Source: a virus. Taken from it: DNA of 33,639 nucleotides. Shown piece by piece: positions 12,498-18,489 of this stretch (positions are counted from its first letter, which is position 1; each line of letters opens with the position of its first letter). The stretch spans positions 1 to 33,639 of the IMG/VR virus record IMGVR_UViG_3300033571_019116; one strand, written 5' to 3'. The notes beneath the pieces are model-generated. The model searched no databases and had not been told where the DNA came from. It saw only the letters and a program-made list of their open reading frames with translations. The translations under genes and the position numbers were made by a program.

Positions 12498-13274
12498 CTA
12501 CAAATCTCGATCCTTCCAGAATATGTCACTCCTGTCTTTGTAGTAATGGACTTGTTCAGTAGAACCCGAAACAATGACAAACTTATCTTCTTCAACCCTA
12601 GCATAACCACATTGACCTTTGTAAGACTCTTCGTTATCTAAAGACCACTTTTTTCTTTTTTCTATCGATAGAGAGCGAAGCCCCCTCTTAGGGGGTATGG
12701 GGGTATTTGTATTTATATCTGTTTTAGTATCTGGTATAGGTGTTGCCTTTTGACAAGATCCATTTTGGCTTTTGACAAACTCCATTTTGTCATTTTCCAA
12801 AATGCATTTTGGAATTTGCCGACACCACTTTTCTTCATCTACAAAAGCATACCAAATCGTTCTATCATAGGAGCTTTTGTTATGATTTCCCTTCATGATC
12901 ACAGGATCAAAATCTAGATCATCACCTTTCTTTTTTCTACTCTTTCCGGTGCATAATTTTTCGAGAATATCAACTATTTGATTCCGGCTCAGGTATGGGA
13001 AATGAGCGGCTATTTCATCCATTGTTTGAAATGTCCAAGTACGACCATCTATAAAATTTCTTTTAAGATTTTGATTGTACTTCACCCAAAACAGAAGATG
13101 ATGGATTACTATTGCCTCTTGCATTCCATAAACTTGAGCTAATTGAATATCAAAAGAATGGATAACCCCCGATAACGGAATTAAATCTTTTTGTATTATT
13201 GTTTGAAATTCTACATTAGATGTAGTATCGTTGCCCATATAGACCGCCTTTTTCGGTTTATAGTGATTTCCCAT
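12498..13274 (-). CDS. Winged-helix replication/initiator-type protein
   Basis: A 258-residue protein. Residues about 40-115 carry a pattern common in phage and plasmid replication proteins: 'FDIQLAQVYGMQEAIVIHHL', 'LFWVKYNQN', 'DGRTWTFQTMDEIAAHFPYL', 'SRNQIVDILEKL', a winged-helix DNA-binding domain. The middle is charged and polar, and the C-terminal 70 residues are not recognised. It may bind the phage origin or load helicase; no polymerase or helicase gene is seen here. Two in-frame starts exist, ATG 13274 (GGAGG) and ATG 13238 (GGCGG), created by a 36-bp tandem duplication. I choose the first for its better site. Confidence 0.62.
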   Translation of the reverse strand: MGNHYKPKKAVYMGNDTTSNVEFQTIIQKDLIPLSGVIHSFDIQLAQVYGMQEAIVIHHLLFWVKYNQNLKRNFIDGRTWTFQTMDEIAAHFPYLSRNQIVDILEKLCTGKSRKKKGDDLDFDPVIMKGNHNKSSYDRTIWYAFVDEEKWCRQIPKCILENDKMEFVKSQNGSCQKATPIPDTKTDINTNTPIPPKRGLRSLSIEKRKKWSLDNEESYKGQCGYARVEEDKFVIVSGSTEQVHYYKDRSDIFWKDRDL

Positions 13275-13299
13275 ATAGACCTCCTAGAAAGGTTTATAG
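13234..13299. repeat. 36-bp tandem duplication covering a translation start
   Basis: CCCATATAGACCGCC (13234-13248) with GGTTTATAG (13255-13263) recurs 36 bases later as CCCATATAGACCTCC (13270-13284) with GGTTTATAG (13291-13299). On the minus strand each copy holds a Shine-Dalgarno and ATGGG. The unit is a multiple of three, so both starts read the same frame and the first adds 12 residues (MGNHYKPKKAVY). Confidence 0.65.
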
Positions 13300-13310
13300 G
13301 ATATTTGAGA

Positions 13311-13344
13311 TTGCCTCAAGCTAGAACTTGGGGCGTCTTTTTTT
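13311..13344 (+). terminator. Rho-independent terminator on the plus strand
   Basis: GCCTCAAG (13313-13320), loop CTAGAA, and CTTGGGGC (13327-13334) form an 8-bp stem with one T-G pair, followed by GTC and seven T. It faces the plus strand, where no coding gene lies upstream, so it implies an antisense or noncoding transcript, or blocks readthrough into the minus-strand operon. Confidence 0.55.
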
Positions 13345-13383
13345 AAAGATTCGTTTATCATACTTTACCTACATAGTAAAAGT

Positions 13384-13616
13384 CGAACTCTTTCAAGGAA
13401 TTCCTACAAGATCCACATCCTGAGCGTTTTGCGTGGCCTCACGAAAATGATCGATCTAAAATCCCCTGAGATGGCATGGTGAAAACTTCCCCCTCACCCA
13501 TTAGTTGGGAAGTGTTAAGATTTTAAATCTTTGCTTGCGATTCTAGATAGCGGGGTGCAAATCCTCAGGGGGAACTTGTTTAACAATTTAAAGATTTAAA
13601 GATTTGAAAGAGTTCG
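13384..13616. repeat. 13-bp perfect inverted repeat flanking the tRNA-like region
   Basis: CGAACTCTTTCAA at 13384-13396 is the exact reverse complement of TTGAAAGAGTTCG at 13604-13616. The right arm is inside the 3' end of the 112-aa gene. The arms enclose the tRNA-like element, so they may mark its insertion or duplication. No transposase is present. Confidence 0.55.
13487..13575 (+). tRNA. Class-II tRNA-like gene, predicted anticodon UUA (ochre-reading), 8/4 arm geometry
   Basis: The 89-base element folds as a cloverleaf. Acceptor stem TTCCCCCT (13487-13494) pairs with AGGGGGAA (13567-13574), 8 bp and perfect. D arm: CATT (13499-13502), loop AGTTGGGA, AGTG (13511-13514). Anticodon stem AAGA/TCTT (13517-13520 and 13528-13531), loop TTTTAAA, so bases 34-36 are TTA (13523-13525). 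Long variable arm GCGATT-CTA-GATAGC (13537-13551) with one mismatch. T stem GGGG/CCTC, loop TGCAAAT (13556-13562). Oddities: a 4-base linker before the D arm, G instead of T at position 55, C after the acceptor and no CCA. The 8+4 acceptor/T helix and long variable arm recall serine-type allo-tRNAs. UUA would read UAA stops. Confidence 0.5.
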
Positions 13617-13934
13617 TTGAATTTTTCTAATTTTAGCTAAAGTCAGTGGCTTCTCAAACCCATCCACTTGAGCTTCAACAATTTTCCAGACTTGTTCCCC
13701 ATCGGCTTTTTTTTCTAAAGCTTGATGATTCACAACACTTTTAATGTGATCTACAGATCGGATTATCGCTTGTTGATCTGCTGCTTTTACAGAAAAATTA
13801 AAACGACGAACTTCCCCGTGTTTATCGACGTAAACGGGGGTGGATGGAGCTGGCTGCCTTCTCCAACAACAATTGCAAGAATTGTCAAAATTAAATGTTA
13901 GATCTCGAGCACTTGCGCTAGCTTGGATAGACAT
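13596..13934 (-). CDS. Hypothetical protein, possible moron
   Basis: A 112-residue protein from ATG 13934 with a strong GGAGG site. It has a Cys-rich patch near residue 20 (NSCNCCWRR), 'YVDKHGEVRRFNFSV', and a helical C-terminal half. No family is recognised. It stands alone between the tRNA-like element and several hairpins, and seems less AT-rich than its neighbours by eye, so it may have been acquired separately. The last codons contain one arm of the 13-bp inverted repeat. Confidence 0.55.
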   Translation of the reverse strand: MSIQASASARDLTFNFDNSCNCCWRRQPAPSTPVYVDKHGEVRRFNFSVKAADQQAIIRSVDHIKSVVNHQALEKKADGEQVWKIVEAQVDGFEKPLTLAKIRKIQRTLSNL

Positions 13935-14014
13935 AGTTGCCTCCTTTTTTTCGCATAGTGCTCTATTTTAATTAATATGTATATATTTTTTTATAAAATT
14001 AAAATTTATTTTTT

Positions 14015-14040
14015 AAGGGGGTTAAAAGCGCCCCCTTTTT
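14015..14040 (+). terminator. Terminator-like hairpin
   Basis: AAGGGGG (14015-14021), a 9-base loop, CCCCCTT (14031-14037), then TTT. The T run favours plus-strand use. It lies in an AT-rich, gene-free gap of about 200 bases (13935-14138) in which I see only this and the next hairpin. Confidence 0.5.
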
Positions 14041-14110
14041 CTTTGATTATTAATTTAAAATTTATTATTGTTAGCCTACCTCTCATAGGGTTTTGTTTTT
14101 CGCACGTTTG

Positions 14111-14140
14111 CCCCCGTTCATCCATTCGGGGGTTTTTTTT
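14111..14140 (+). terminator. Strong terminator hairpin
   Basis: CCCCCG (14111-14116), loop of 10, CGGGGG (14127-14132), and eight T. It abuts the 3' end of the minus-strand HTH gene. The T run reads on the plus strand, opposite to that gene, so it seems to end a plus-strand transcript arriving from the tRNA-like region. Confidence 0.62.
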
Positions 14141-14348
14141 ATTTTGCAGCTTTCCACGGTTTACACTCGTATCGATCCAAAAGAAGCATTATTTTATTTT
14201 GCATTTCTTTTGATATAGGAGCTTTTCCACTAATTACTTTTAACATCCAAACATAAGATGACCCTAATTCTTTAGAAAGAGTTCTGGAATCCCATTTTTT
14301 TTCAAATTTTATTTTTGCAAGACTCATCAATAATTCTTCATCCGTCAT
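14139..14348 (-). CDS. Small HTH regulator (Cro/XRE-like)
   Basis: A 69-residue protein. Residues about 5-50 form a helix-turn-helix arrangement: 'LLMSLAKIKFEKKWDSRTL', 'SKELGSSYVWMLKVISGKAPIS', then a helix 'KEMQNKIMLLLDRY'. The phrase 'tlskeLGsS-vwml--i-GkapiS' is close to phage Cro/CI-type DNA-binding domains. There is no cleavage or dimer domain, so it is Cro-sized. It is divergent from the plus-strand recombination block and faces two direct repeats in the 84-base gap, which are its likely operators. Confidence 0.7.
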   Translation of the reverse strand: MTDEELLMSLAKIKFEKKWDSRTLSKELGSSYVWMLKVISGKAPISKEMQNKIMLLLDRYECKPWKAAK

Positions 14349-14372
14349 TTTTTTTCCTTTATTTTTTAAATT

Positions 14373-14405
14373 TGTTGCATTTAAAATTGCATGTAAAGTA
14401 AACTA
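14373..14405. promoter_or_regulatory. Operator-like direct repeats before the recombination block
   Basis: TTGCATTTAAA (14375-14385) is repeated as TTGCATGTAAA (14387-14397), and CATGTAAAGTAAA (14390-14402) is identical to 7107-7119. Repeats one helical turn apart between a regulator gene and a divergent operon suggest binding sites of the 69-aa HTH protein. Confidence 0.5.
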
Positions 14406-14432
14406 AACTTAACTTAAAAGCAAGAGGATTAC

Positions 14433-14663
14433 ATGGAAAATTTTAAGCCTATACGCATTCTTAGCGAAAAAGATAAAGAAGCAATTTGGACAATATTTGA
14501 GTTCGTTGCAAATGCTGATCAAGCTATTGTTGATTCATATGAACAAGAATTGAGAAGAGTTGCAGAAATCATAGATTTACATCCGTATAAATTTGAAAAA
14601 GAAACCGGTCTGATTTGGCATCCTTACGATTCGTGGTCTGAATACGTAGAGTCTAAGTTATAA
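14433..14663 (+). CDS. Small acidic early protein, unknown
   Basis: A 76-residue protein from ATG 14433, with GAGG upstream. It is acidic and helical, with 'DKEAIWTIFEFVANADQAIV' and a Trp-rich end 'TGLIWHPYDSWSEYVESKL'. It is the first gene of the recombination operon, right after the operator-like repeats. No family is recognised. Confidence 0.62.
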   Translation: MENFKPIRILSEKDKEAIWTIFEFVANADQAIVDSYEQELRRVAEIIDLHPYKFEKETGLIWHPYDSWSEYVESKL

Positions 14664-14701
14664 AAAAAAAGTTATGAAAACAAAAACGTGCAGGAATGGA
14701 A

Positions 14702-15322
14702 ATGGAAACAAAATTAAATATATATCAAAGATTGAATGCGGTCATGCAAGAGGTAAAGTACATACAGAAAGATCCCAAAAAGGAGGATATGAAATATGCT
14801 ACAATGCCCCACGATAAGGTCATAGCAAAACTTAGAGAACCAATGACTAATCATGGAATAGCTTTTATACCTACCATCAAAGAATACAGACAAGAGGGTA
14901 ATCGTACTCAAGTGCTTATGGAAGCTAGATTCGTAAACATAGATGATCCTAACGATTTTTGTACGGCTTCCGGTATAGGATATGGTGTAGACAATTCAGA
15001 TAAAGGCCCAGGAAAGGCCACTAGTTACGCATGCAAATACATACTATTGAAAACCTTTTGTCTAGAAACGGGTGAAGATCCGGAAAACGATCAAAACTCT
15101 GTTTATGAGGAAAAAGAGGCAAAACAAATAAGAGATGTTCAAGTAAAAGCTTTAGAGCACGTCTGCAAAGATTACCCTGAAATATTAGAAGAGATTAAAG
15201 TCAAATACAATGTGAAAGATATTTCTGAAATCACTTCATTAGAGTTTCCTAGAGCCATAGTTAAAGCTACTGAGTCAGTAAGAAAAAAGAGTAGACCTAT
15301 AACTGTAGGAGGGCAAAAATGA
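14702..15322 (+). CDS. erf: ERF-family single-strand annealing protein
   Basis: A 206-residue protein. The N-terminal part 'IYQRLNAVMQEVKYIQKD' leads into the ERF domain, with the strong signature 'GYGVDNSDKGPGKATSYA' then 'CKYILLKTFCLETGEDPE' near residues 93-128. ERF proteins form rings on single-stranded DNA and anneal complementary strands. I choose ATG 14702 because AGGA lies six bases upstream; ATG 14696 would be too close. The stop overlaps the start of the YqaJ exonuclease, its natural partner that makes the single strands. Confidence 0.88.
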   Translation: METKLNIYQRLNAVMQEVKYIQKDPKKEDMKYATMPHDKVIAKLREPMTNHGIAFIPTIKEYRQEGNRTQVLMEARFVNIDDPNDFCTASGIGYGVDNSDKGPGKATSYACKYILLKTFCLETGEDPENDQNSVYEEKEAKQIRDVQVKALEHVCKDYPEILEEIKVKYNVKDISEITSLEFPRAIVKATESVRKKSRPITVGGQK

Positions 15323-16194
15323 AAATAGTTGATGGATTAGTACAAGGCAGTGATGATTGGAAAGAGTTTCGCGAATGTGGAATAGGATCTAGCGAGATAG
15401 CTGCTATCATGGGATTGAGTTCCCATAAAAAACCTATTGATATATACAATGAAAAAATGGGGATAACAACCCCATACGTTAATTGTGCAATGAAACGAGG
15501 TTCTTCGTATGAAAATGAGGCGCGAAGAGCGTTTGAAGGTGACAGCAATTTGCCTTTTCATCCTATATGCTGCACTCATGATGAGTATGATTATTTTAGA
15601 GCTTCTTTAGATGGCTACAATGAAGAGACTAACTCTGTTCTAGAGATCAAAGTTCCTAAAGAACAGAACTACGAGGCTATGTGCAAGTCCATTCCTGAGA
15701 TGTACAACATTCAGATGCAATGGCAAATGATGGTCTCTGGAGCCAAAACGGCGGTTTTTCTAGTGTATAACCCTGAAAACAAAGAATTCAAGGCTACGGT
15801 TGTATATCCAGACACCTCCTTGTTCGAGAAAATGACCGAATTAGCCAAGATATTCTGGGAAAATTTTCAGCAAGGAATTCCCCCAGAGGCTCCAGAAGAT
15901 CACTCACTTTGCATTGAAAATGTTGAGCTTGAAGAAAGATCTAAAAGATGGATCGAAGGCGGAGATATGATGAAAATAGGCAAAAAAATTCAAGAAGAAG
16001 AGCGTTCCTCTATGTTGGATTTTGGAGATGATGGCGACTTTCACGGGAAGTTGCTGCGCTTCAAAAAAGTTTACAGCGAAGGGCGCGTTGACTACGAGGC
16101 GATGCTTGCTGATCTGGGTATCGCCTCTGATGTCATTGAAAAATACAGAAAACCAGGATCTTGGACTTACAGGATAACAAGAAATAAAGATTAA
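15319..16194 (+). CDS. YqaJ/lambda-exonuclease-type nuclease
   Basis: A 291-residue protein. 'GIGSSEIAAIMG' (21-32) is the YqaJ start motif, 'YENEARRAF' (64-72) the following helix, and the PD-(D/E)XK site is visible as Asp 98 in 'RASLDGY' and Glu 109 with Lys 111 in 'VLEIKVPK'. Gln-rich 'YNIQMQWQMMVSG' follows, as in the family. It degrades 5' strands of double-stranded DNA, feeding the ERF protein. The ATG at 15319 overlaps the erf stop (ATGA), so both are coupled. The C-terminal 80 residues are less conserved. Confidence 0.9.
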   Translation: MKIVDGLVQGSDDWKEFRECGIGSSEIAAIMGLSSHKKPIDIYNEKMGITTPYVNCAMKRGSSYENEARRAFEGDSNLPFHPICCTHDEYDYFRASLDGYNEETNSVLEIKVPKEQNYEAMCKSIPEMYNIQMQWQMMVSGAKTAVFLVYNPENKEFKATVVYPDTSLFEKMTELAKIFWENFQQGIPPEAPEDHSLCIENVELEERSKRWIEGGDMMKIGKKIQEEERSSMLDFGDDGDFHGKLLRFKKVYSEGRVDYEAMLADLGIASDVIEKYRKPGSWTYRITRNKD

Positions 16195-16257
16195 AATGAA
16201 CAATGCTATTACAGATTTAAAAAATGTTAATGCTTTAGTTTAAAATTTATAAAAATT

Positions 16258-16377
16258 AAACAAAGCTTTGGGGAGGGATCGCCCTTTAAGATTTTTCTCT
16301 CCCTGAAGTTTGTTTCGTAAAAATACGCACTCCCCGAGGTAACGTTTTGTTTCCAGCATTCCGCCTTGGGGTTGTGC
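16258..16377 (+). ncRNA. Two-domain structured RNA region
   Basis: This gap of about 200 bases (16195-16395) holds no convincing gene but two long hairpins. First: AAACAAA (16258-16264) pairs with TTTGTTT (16309-16315), continuing inward with CTT/AAG and GGGAG/CTCCC. Second: GCAC (16327-16330) with GTGC (16374-16377), then CCCCGAGG (16332-16339) with CCTTGGGG (16364-16371), over a 24-base loop. The second ends 18 bases before the next start codon. It may be a leader controlling 16396-17011, a terminator of the recombination operon, or a small RNA. Confidence 0.5.
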
Positions 16378-16395
16378 TTTAAAATTTGGAGAATT

Positions 16396-16674
16396 ATGAA
16401 AGATATGTATTTTGCAATAAGAACGTCAGAAGATGGGATTTATATCACAAAAATAGACGATATAGATGAATTTCTACAAGAATGTTGCGATGAGGACGAA
16501 GGGGGAAATGTTTTTCTAGAAGATTTTCCAGAAGATAGATGGAACAAAAAAAGACATAAAATAGACAAGGAAAATTATCCTGATGAAGGTGAAATTGTAT
16601 TAATCAAAGGAAAAATTATAGTTCCAAAAAAGGTAAAAGTAGTTGAAAAATATGAAATTGAAGAGGGTGTGTAA
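16396..16674 (+). CDS. Hypothetical acidic protein
   Basis: A 92-residue protein from ATG 16396 (GGAG four bases before it). A longer TTG frame from 16366 would run through the hairpin and is rejected. It begins 'MKDMYFAIRTSEDGIYITK', has an acidic centre with 'QECCDEDEGGNVFLEDF', and a Lys/Val-rich end. No family is recognised. It is followed after one base by the next start. Confidence 0.58.
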   Translation: MKDMYFAIRTSEDGIYITKIDDIDEFLQECCDEDEGGNVFLEDFPEDRWNKKRHKIDKENYPDEGEIVLIKGKIIVPKKVKVVEKYEIEEGV

Positions 16675-16675
16675 T

Positions 16676-17011
16676 ATGCAAATATACGACAACTATAACA
16701 CAAAATATGGGCAAATAATGTTAAAATCTACTTTGCTAGCTCTAGCTTTAGCTTTGCTTACAAAAGGATGCTCTTCACAAGCTCAAGCTCATTTAGATTT
16801 GGTAGACCCTGGATTTGTAGTTGAAATGGCTGAAATTGAAATGGCAAAAGAATATAAAGATTATCCTAGAGAAGCTAGACCTTATTGTAGACTTCTTGAC
16901 GAACAAGAAGAACGAGATAGAAAACAAAGGGAAGAGGAAGAGTTTAAAAAGTATGGATTAAATTTTCAATATGGCATTGTTGATGGAATTTTAAGCGGGT
17001 TGTTTGGTTAG
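16676..17011 (+). CDS. Lipoprotein-like small protein
   Basis: About 111 residues from ATG 16676; ATG 16718 is an alternative that would make the hydrophobic stretch N-terminal. 'MLKSTLLALALALLTKGCSS' has the look of a lipoprotein signal with Cys as the modified residue, though Lys at the -2 position is unusual. The mature part is charged, with an Arg/Glu helix (EQEERDRKQREEEE). Its stop overlaps the last codon of the convergent tail-fibre gene. A spanin-like or envelope role is possible but unproven. Confidence 0.5.
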   Translation: MQIYDNYNTKYGQIMLKSTLLALALALLTKGCSSQAQAHLDLVDPGFVVEMAEIEMAKEYKDYPREARPYCRLLDEQEERDRKQREEEEFKKYGLNFQYGIVDGILSGLFG

Positions 17012-17793
17012 GAAATAAACTCTGTAATTAAACATGCTCCTGAAGCACCTGCACCTCCATTACTTCCGTTTCCTTGGCCACCACTTCCTCCGCCTCCATA
17101 ATTAGACCCTGCAATACCAGCACTTGATGATGAATTAGATCTAGCACCGCCTCCAAAAAATGAATTTCCTCCTGCTCCTGCGTTTACTGTTCCTGAAGTA
17201 ATACTGGTTGCTCCACCTTGTCCACCACCTCCAGTTGAATTAAAATCCCCTCCAGATCCAGCACCACCGGCCCCTCCTGATGCTCCAGCACCACCGGCCG
17301 CTCCATTTGATCCGCCTGTTGCAGAAAAAACAGATCCATAAGAAGTTGTTCCACCGGCCCCTCCAATTGTTACAGTAACAGTAGTTGGAGATGTAATTAT
17401 TTTTCTAGCATAACCACCACCACCACCACCACCACCACTAGAGTTTGTGGCTCCATTTCCTCCGTTTCCCCCACCTCCTACTAATTCTACAATTGCAAAA
17501 ACTGTATTAGTTGTGGGATTATAACTTTGAGTTCCTGTTATAGTTTGAATTTTAATTGATTTAAATACTCCGCTAGCAGAAGGAACAGCTTGAAATGAAG
17601 GAAGCGCAGAAGATCCATTACTCGTAAGAACAAATCCAGATGTTGAGAGACCAGTAGACGCCACTTGAACATTTCCATTTGCAGTAGTTCCGGAGCAGAC
17701 AGGAGCGTAAGCAGTTGTCAATGTAGAAACTCCAAGTCCCCCTTGACTAACTGTTATAGGACTGCTTGTATTTGTTGAATTTCCTTGAGCCAT
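17008..17793 (-). CDS. Tail fibre protein with glycine-rich tip domain
   Basis: A 261-residue protein, last in the tail-fibre row. The N-terminal 75 residues carry the repeat phrase shared by its neighbours ('GFVLTSNGSSALPSFQAVP'). From residue about 100 it is extremely Gly-rich, with 'LVGGGGNGG', 'GGGGGGGYARKI', 'VTIGGAGG', 'NSFFGGGARS', 'NYGGGGSGGQG', and the end 'GASGACLITEFIS'. This is the known Gly-rich domain of phage fibre tips, which can pack as polyglycine-II helices and bind receptors. It lacks the shared C-terminal domain of the other fibres. Confidence 0.78.
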   Translation of the reverse strand: MAQGNSTNTSSPITVSQGGLGVSTLTTAYAPVCSGTTANGNVQVASTGLSTSGFVLTSNGSSALPSFQAVPSASGVFKSIKIQTITGTQSYNPTTNTVFAIVELVGGGGNGGNGATNSSGGGGGGGGYARKIITSPTTVTVTIGGAGGTTSYGSVFSATGGSNGAAGGAGASGGAGGAGSGGDFNSTGGGGQGGATSITSGTVNAGAGGNSFFGGGARSNSSSSAGIAGSNYGGGGSGGQGNGSNGGAGASGACLITEFIS

Positions 17794-17802
17794 TTATTTA
17801 CC

Positions 17803-18480
17803 TTATGCTGAATTCCATGTTCCTATTGATGCATCTGATATCCATGCTGCACCAACTGTTCTATAAATTAAAGTAATGCTATCACCTATAGCGGAGTTTG
17901 TCAAAGTTCCTGCTCTAGTTGAAACTGCTAAAGATCCAAGTCTAATAATTTGGCCTGTGTTTGCTTTTATAACAAATGCGCTTGCTGTGTCTACTGTAAA
18001 TTTAATTAGATTTCCTTGAGATGGAGACGCGGGAAGAGTTGCCGTTGCAGCACCTGAAATAAAATATGCGTTATTTACACTAGCAGCAAATGAACTAGAT
18101 TGATCTGTCCATGAAACATTACCTCCAGAAGGCGCAGCTTGCCAACTTGGAGGAGCGCTAGCGTTAGCTGTAAGAACCCATCCAGGTGTTGTGCTATTTG
18201 CAAGAAATGAAGGTACTCCAGAGTTGTTAGTAATCAGCACGCCATTGTTTACAGTGCTTATTTCTCCTATAACATTCGTTGAACTAGAGTATAAAATATT
18301 GTTTGCGTTAGTGGTTGATAGATATGTAGCGGTGCTCCATGAAGGCATGGAGGATGCGCCAGACAATAAAACTTGATTGGCTAATGCAGGAACTGAAATA
18401 GAGGTAATATTTCCGTTAGTTGATCCAATTAAAACTGCGTTATTAACTGGTTTGTAGTTTACAGAATTATTAGTTGCCAT
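17803..18480 (-). CDS. Tail fibre paralogue A (short shaft)
   Basis: A 225-residue protein, nine bases before the Gly-rich fibre gene. The first 120 residues contain two copies of the 'VLIGSTNGNITSI / QVLLSGASSMPSWS' type of repeat. The C-terminal 100 residues, from 'SWTDQSSSFAASVNNAYF' through 'LPASPSQGNLIKF' and 'TGQIIRLGSLAVSTRAGTL' to 'SIGTWNSA', form a domain shared with three neighbours. It is probably a trimeric fibre or fibre tip. ATG 18480. Confidence 0.72.
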   Translation of the reverse strand: MATNNSVNYKPVNNAVLIGSTNGNITSISVPALANQVLLSGASSMPSWSTATYLSTTNANNILYSSSTNVIGEISTVNNGVLITNNSGVPSFLANSTTPGWVLTANASAPPSWQAAPSGGNVSWTDQSSSFAASVNNAYFISGAATATLPASPSQGNLIKFTVDTASAFVIKANTGQIIRLGSLAVSTRAGTLTNSAIGDSITLIYRTVGAAWISDASIGTWNSA

Positions 18481-18489
18481 TTAGTTCCT

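Noticed and set aside
13462-13574. Alternative tRNA acceptor using TCCCCTG at 13462 with the same 3' arm
   Set aside because: It gives a 113-base molecule with no proper D arm. The start at 13487 gives a standard-length cloverleaf with a perfect acceptor stem.
7084-16994. A recoded (TAA = sense) genome as explanation for the UUA tRNA-like gene
   Set aside because: Portal and other intact genes end in TAA at sensible places, directly coupled to the next start (TAATG), so TAA still works as a stop; at most partial readthrough is possible.
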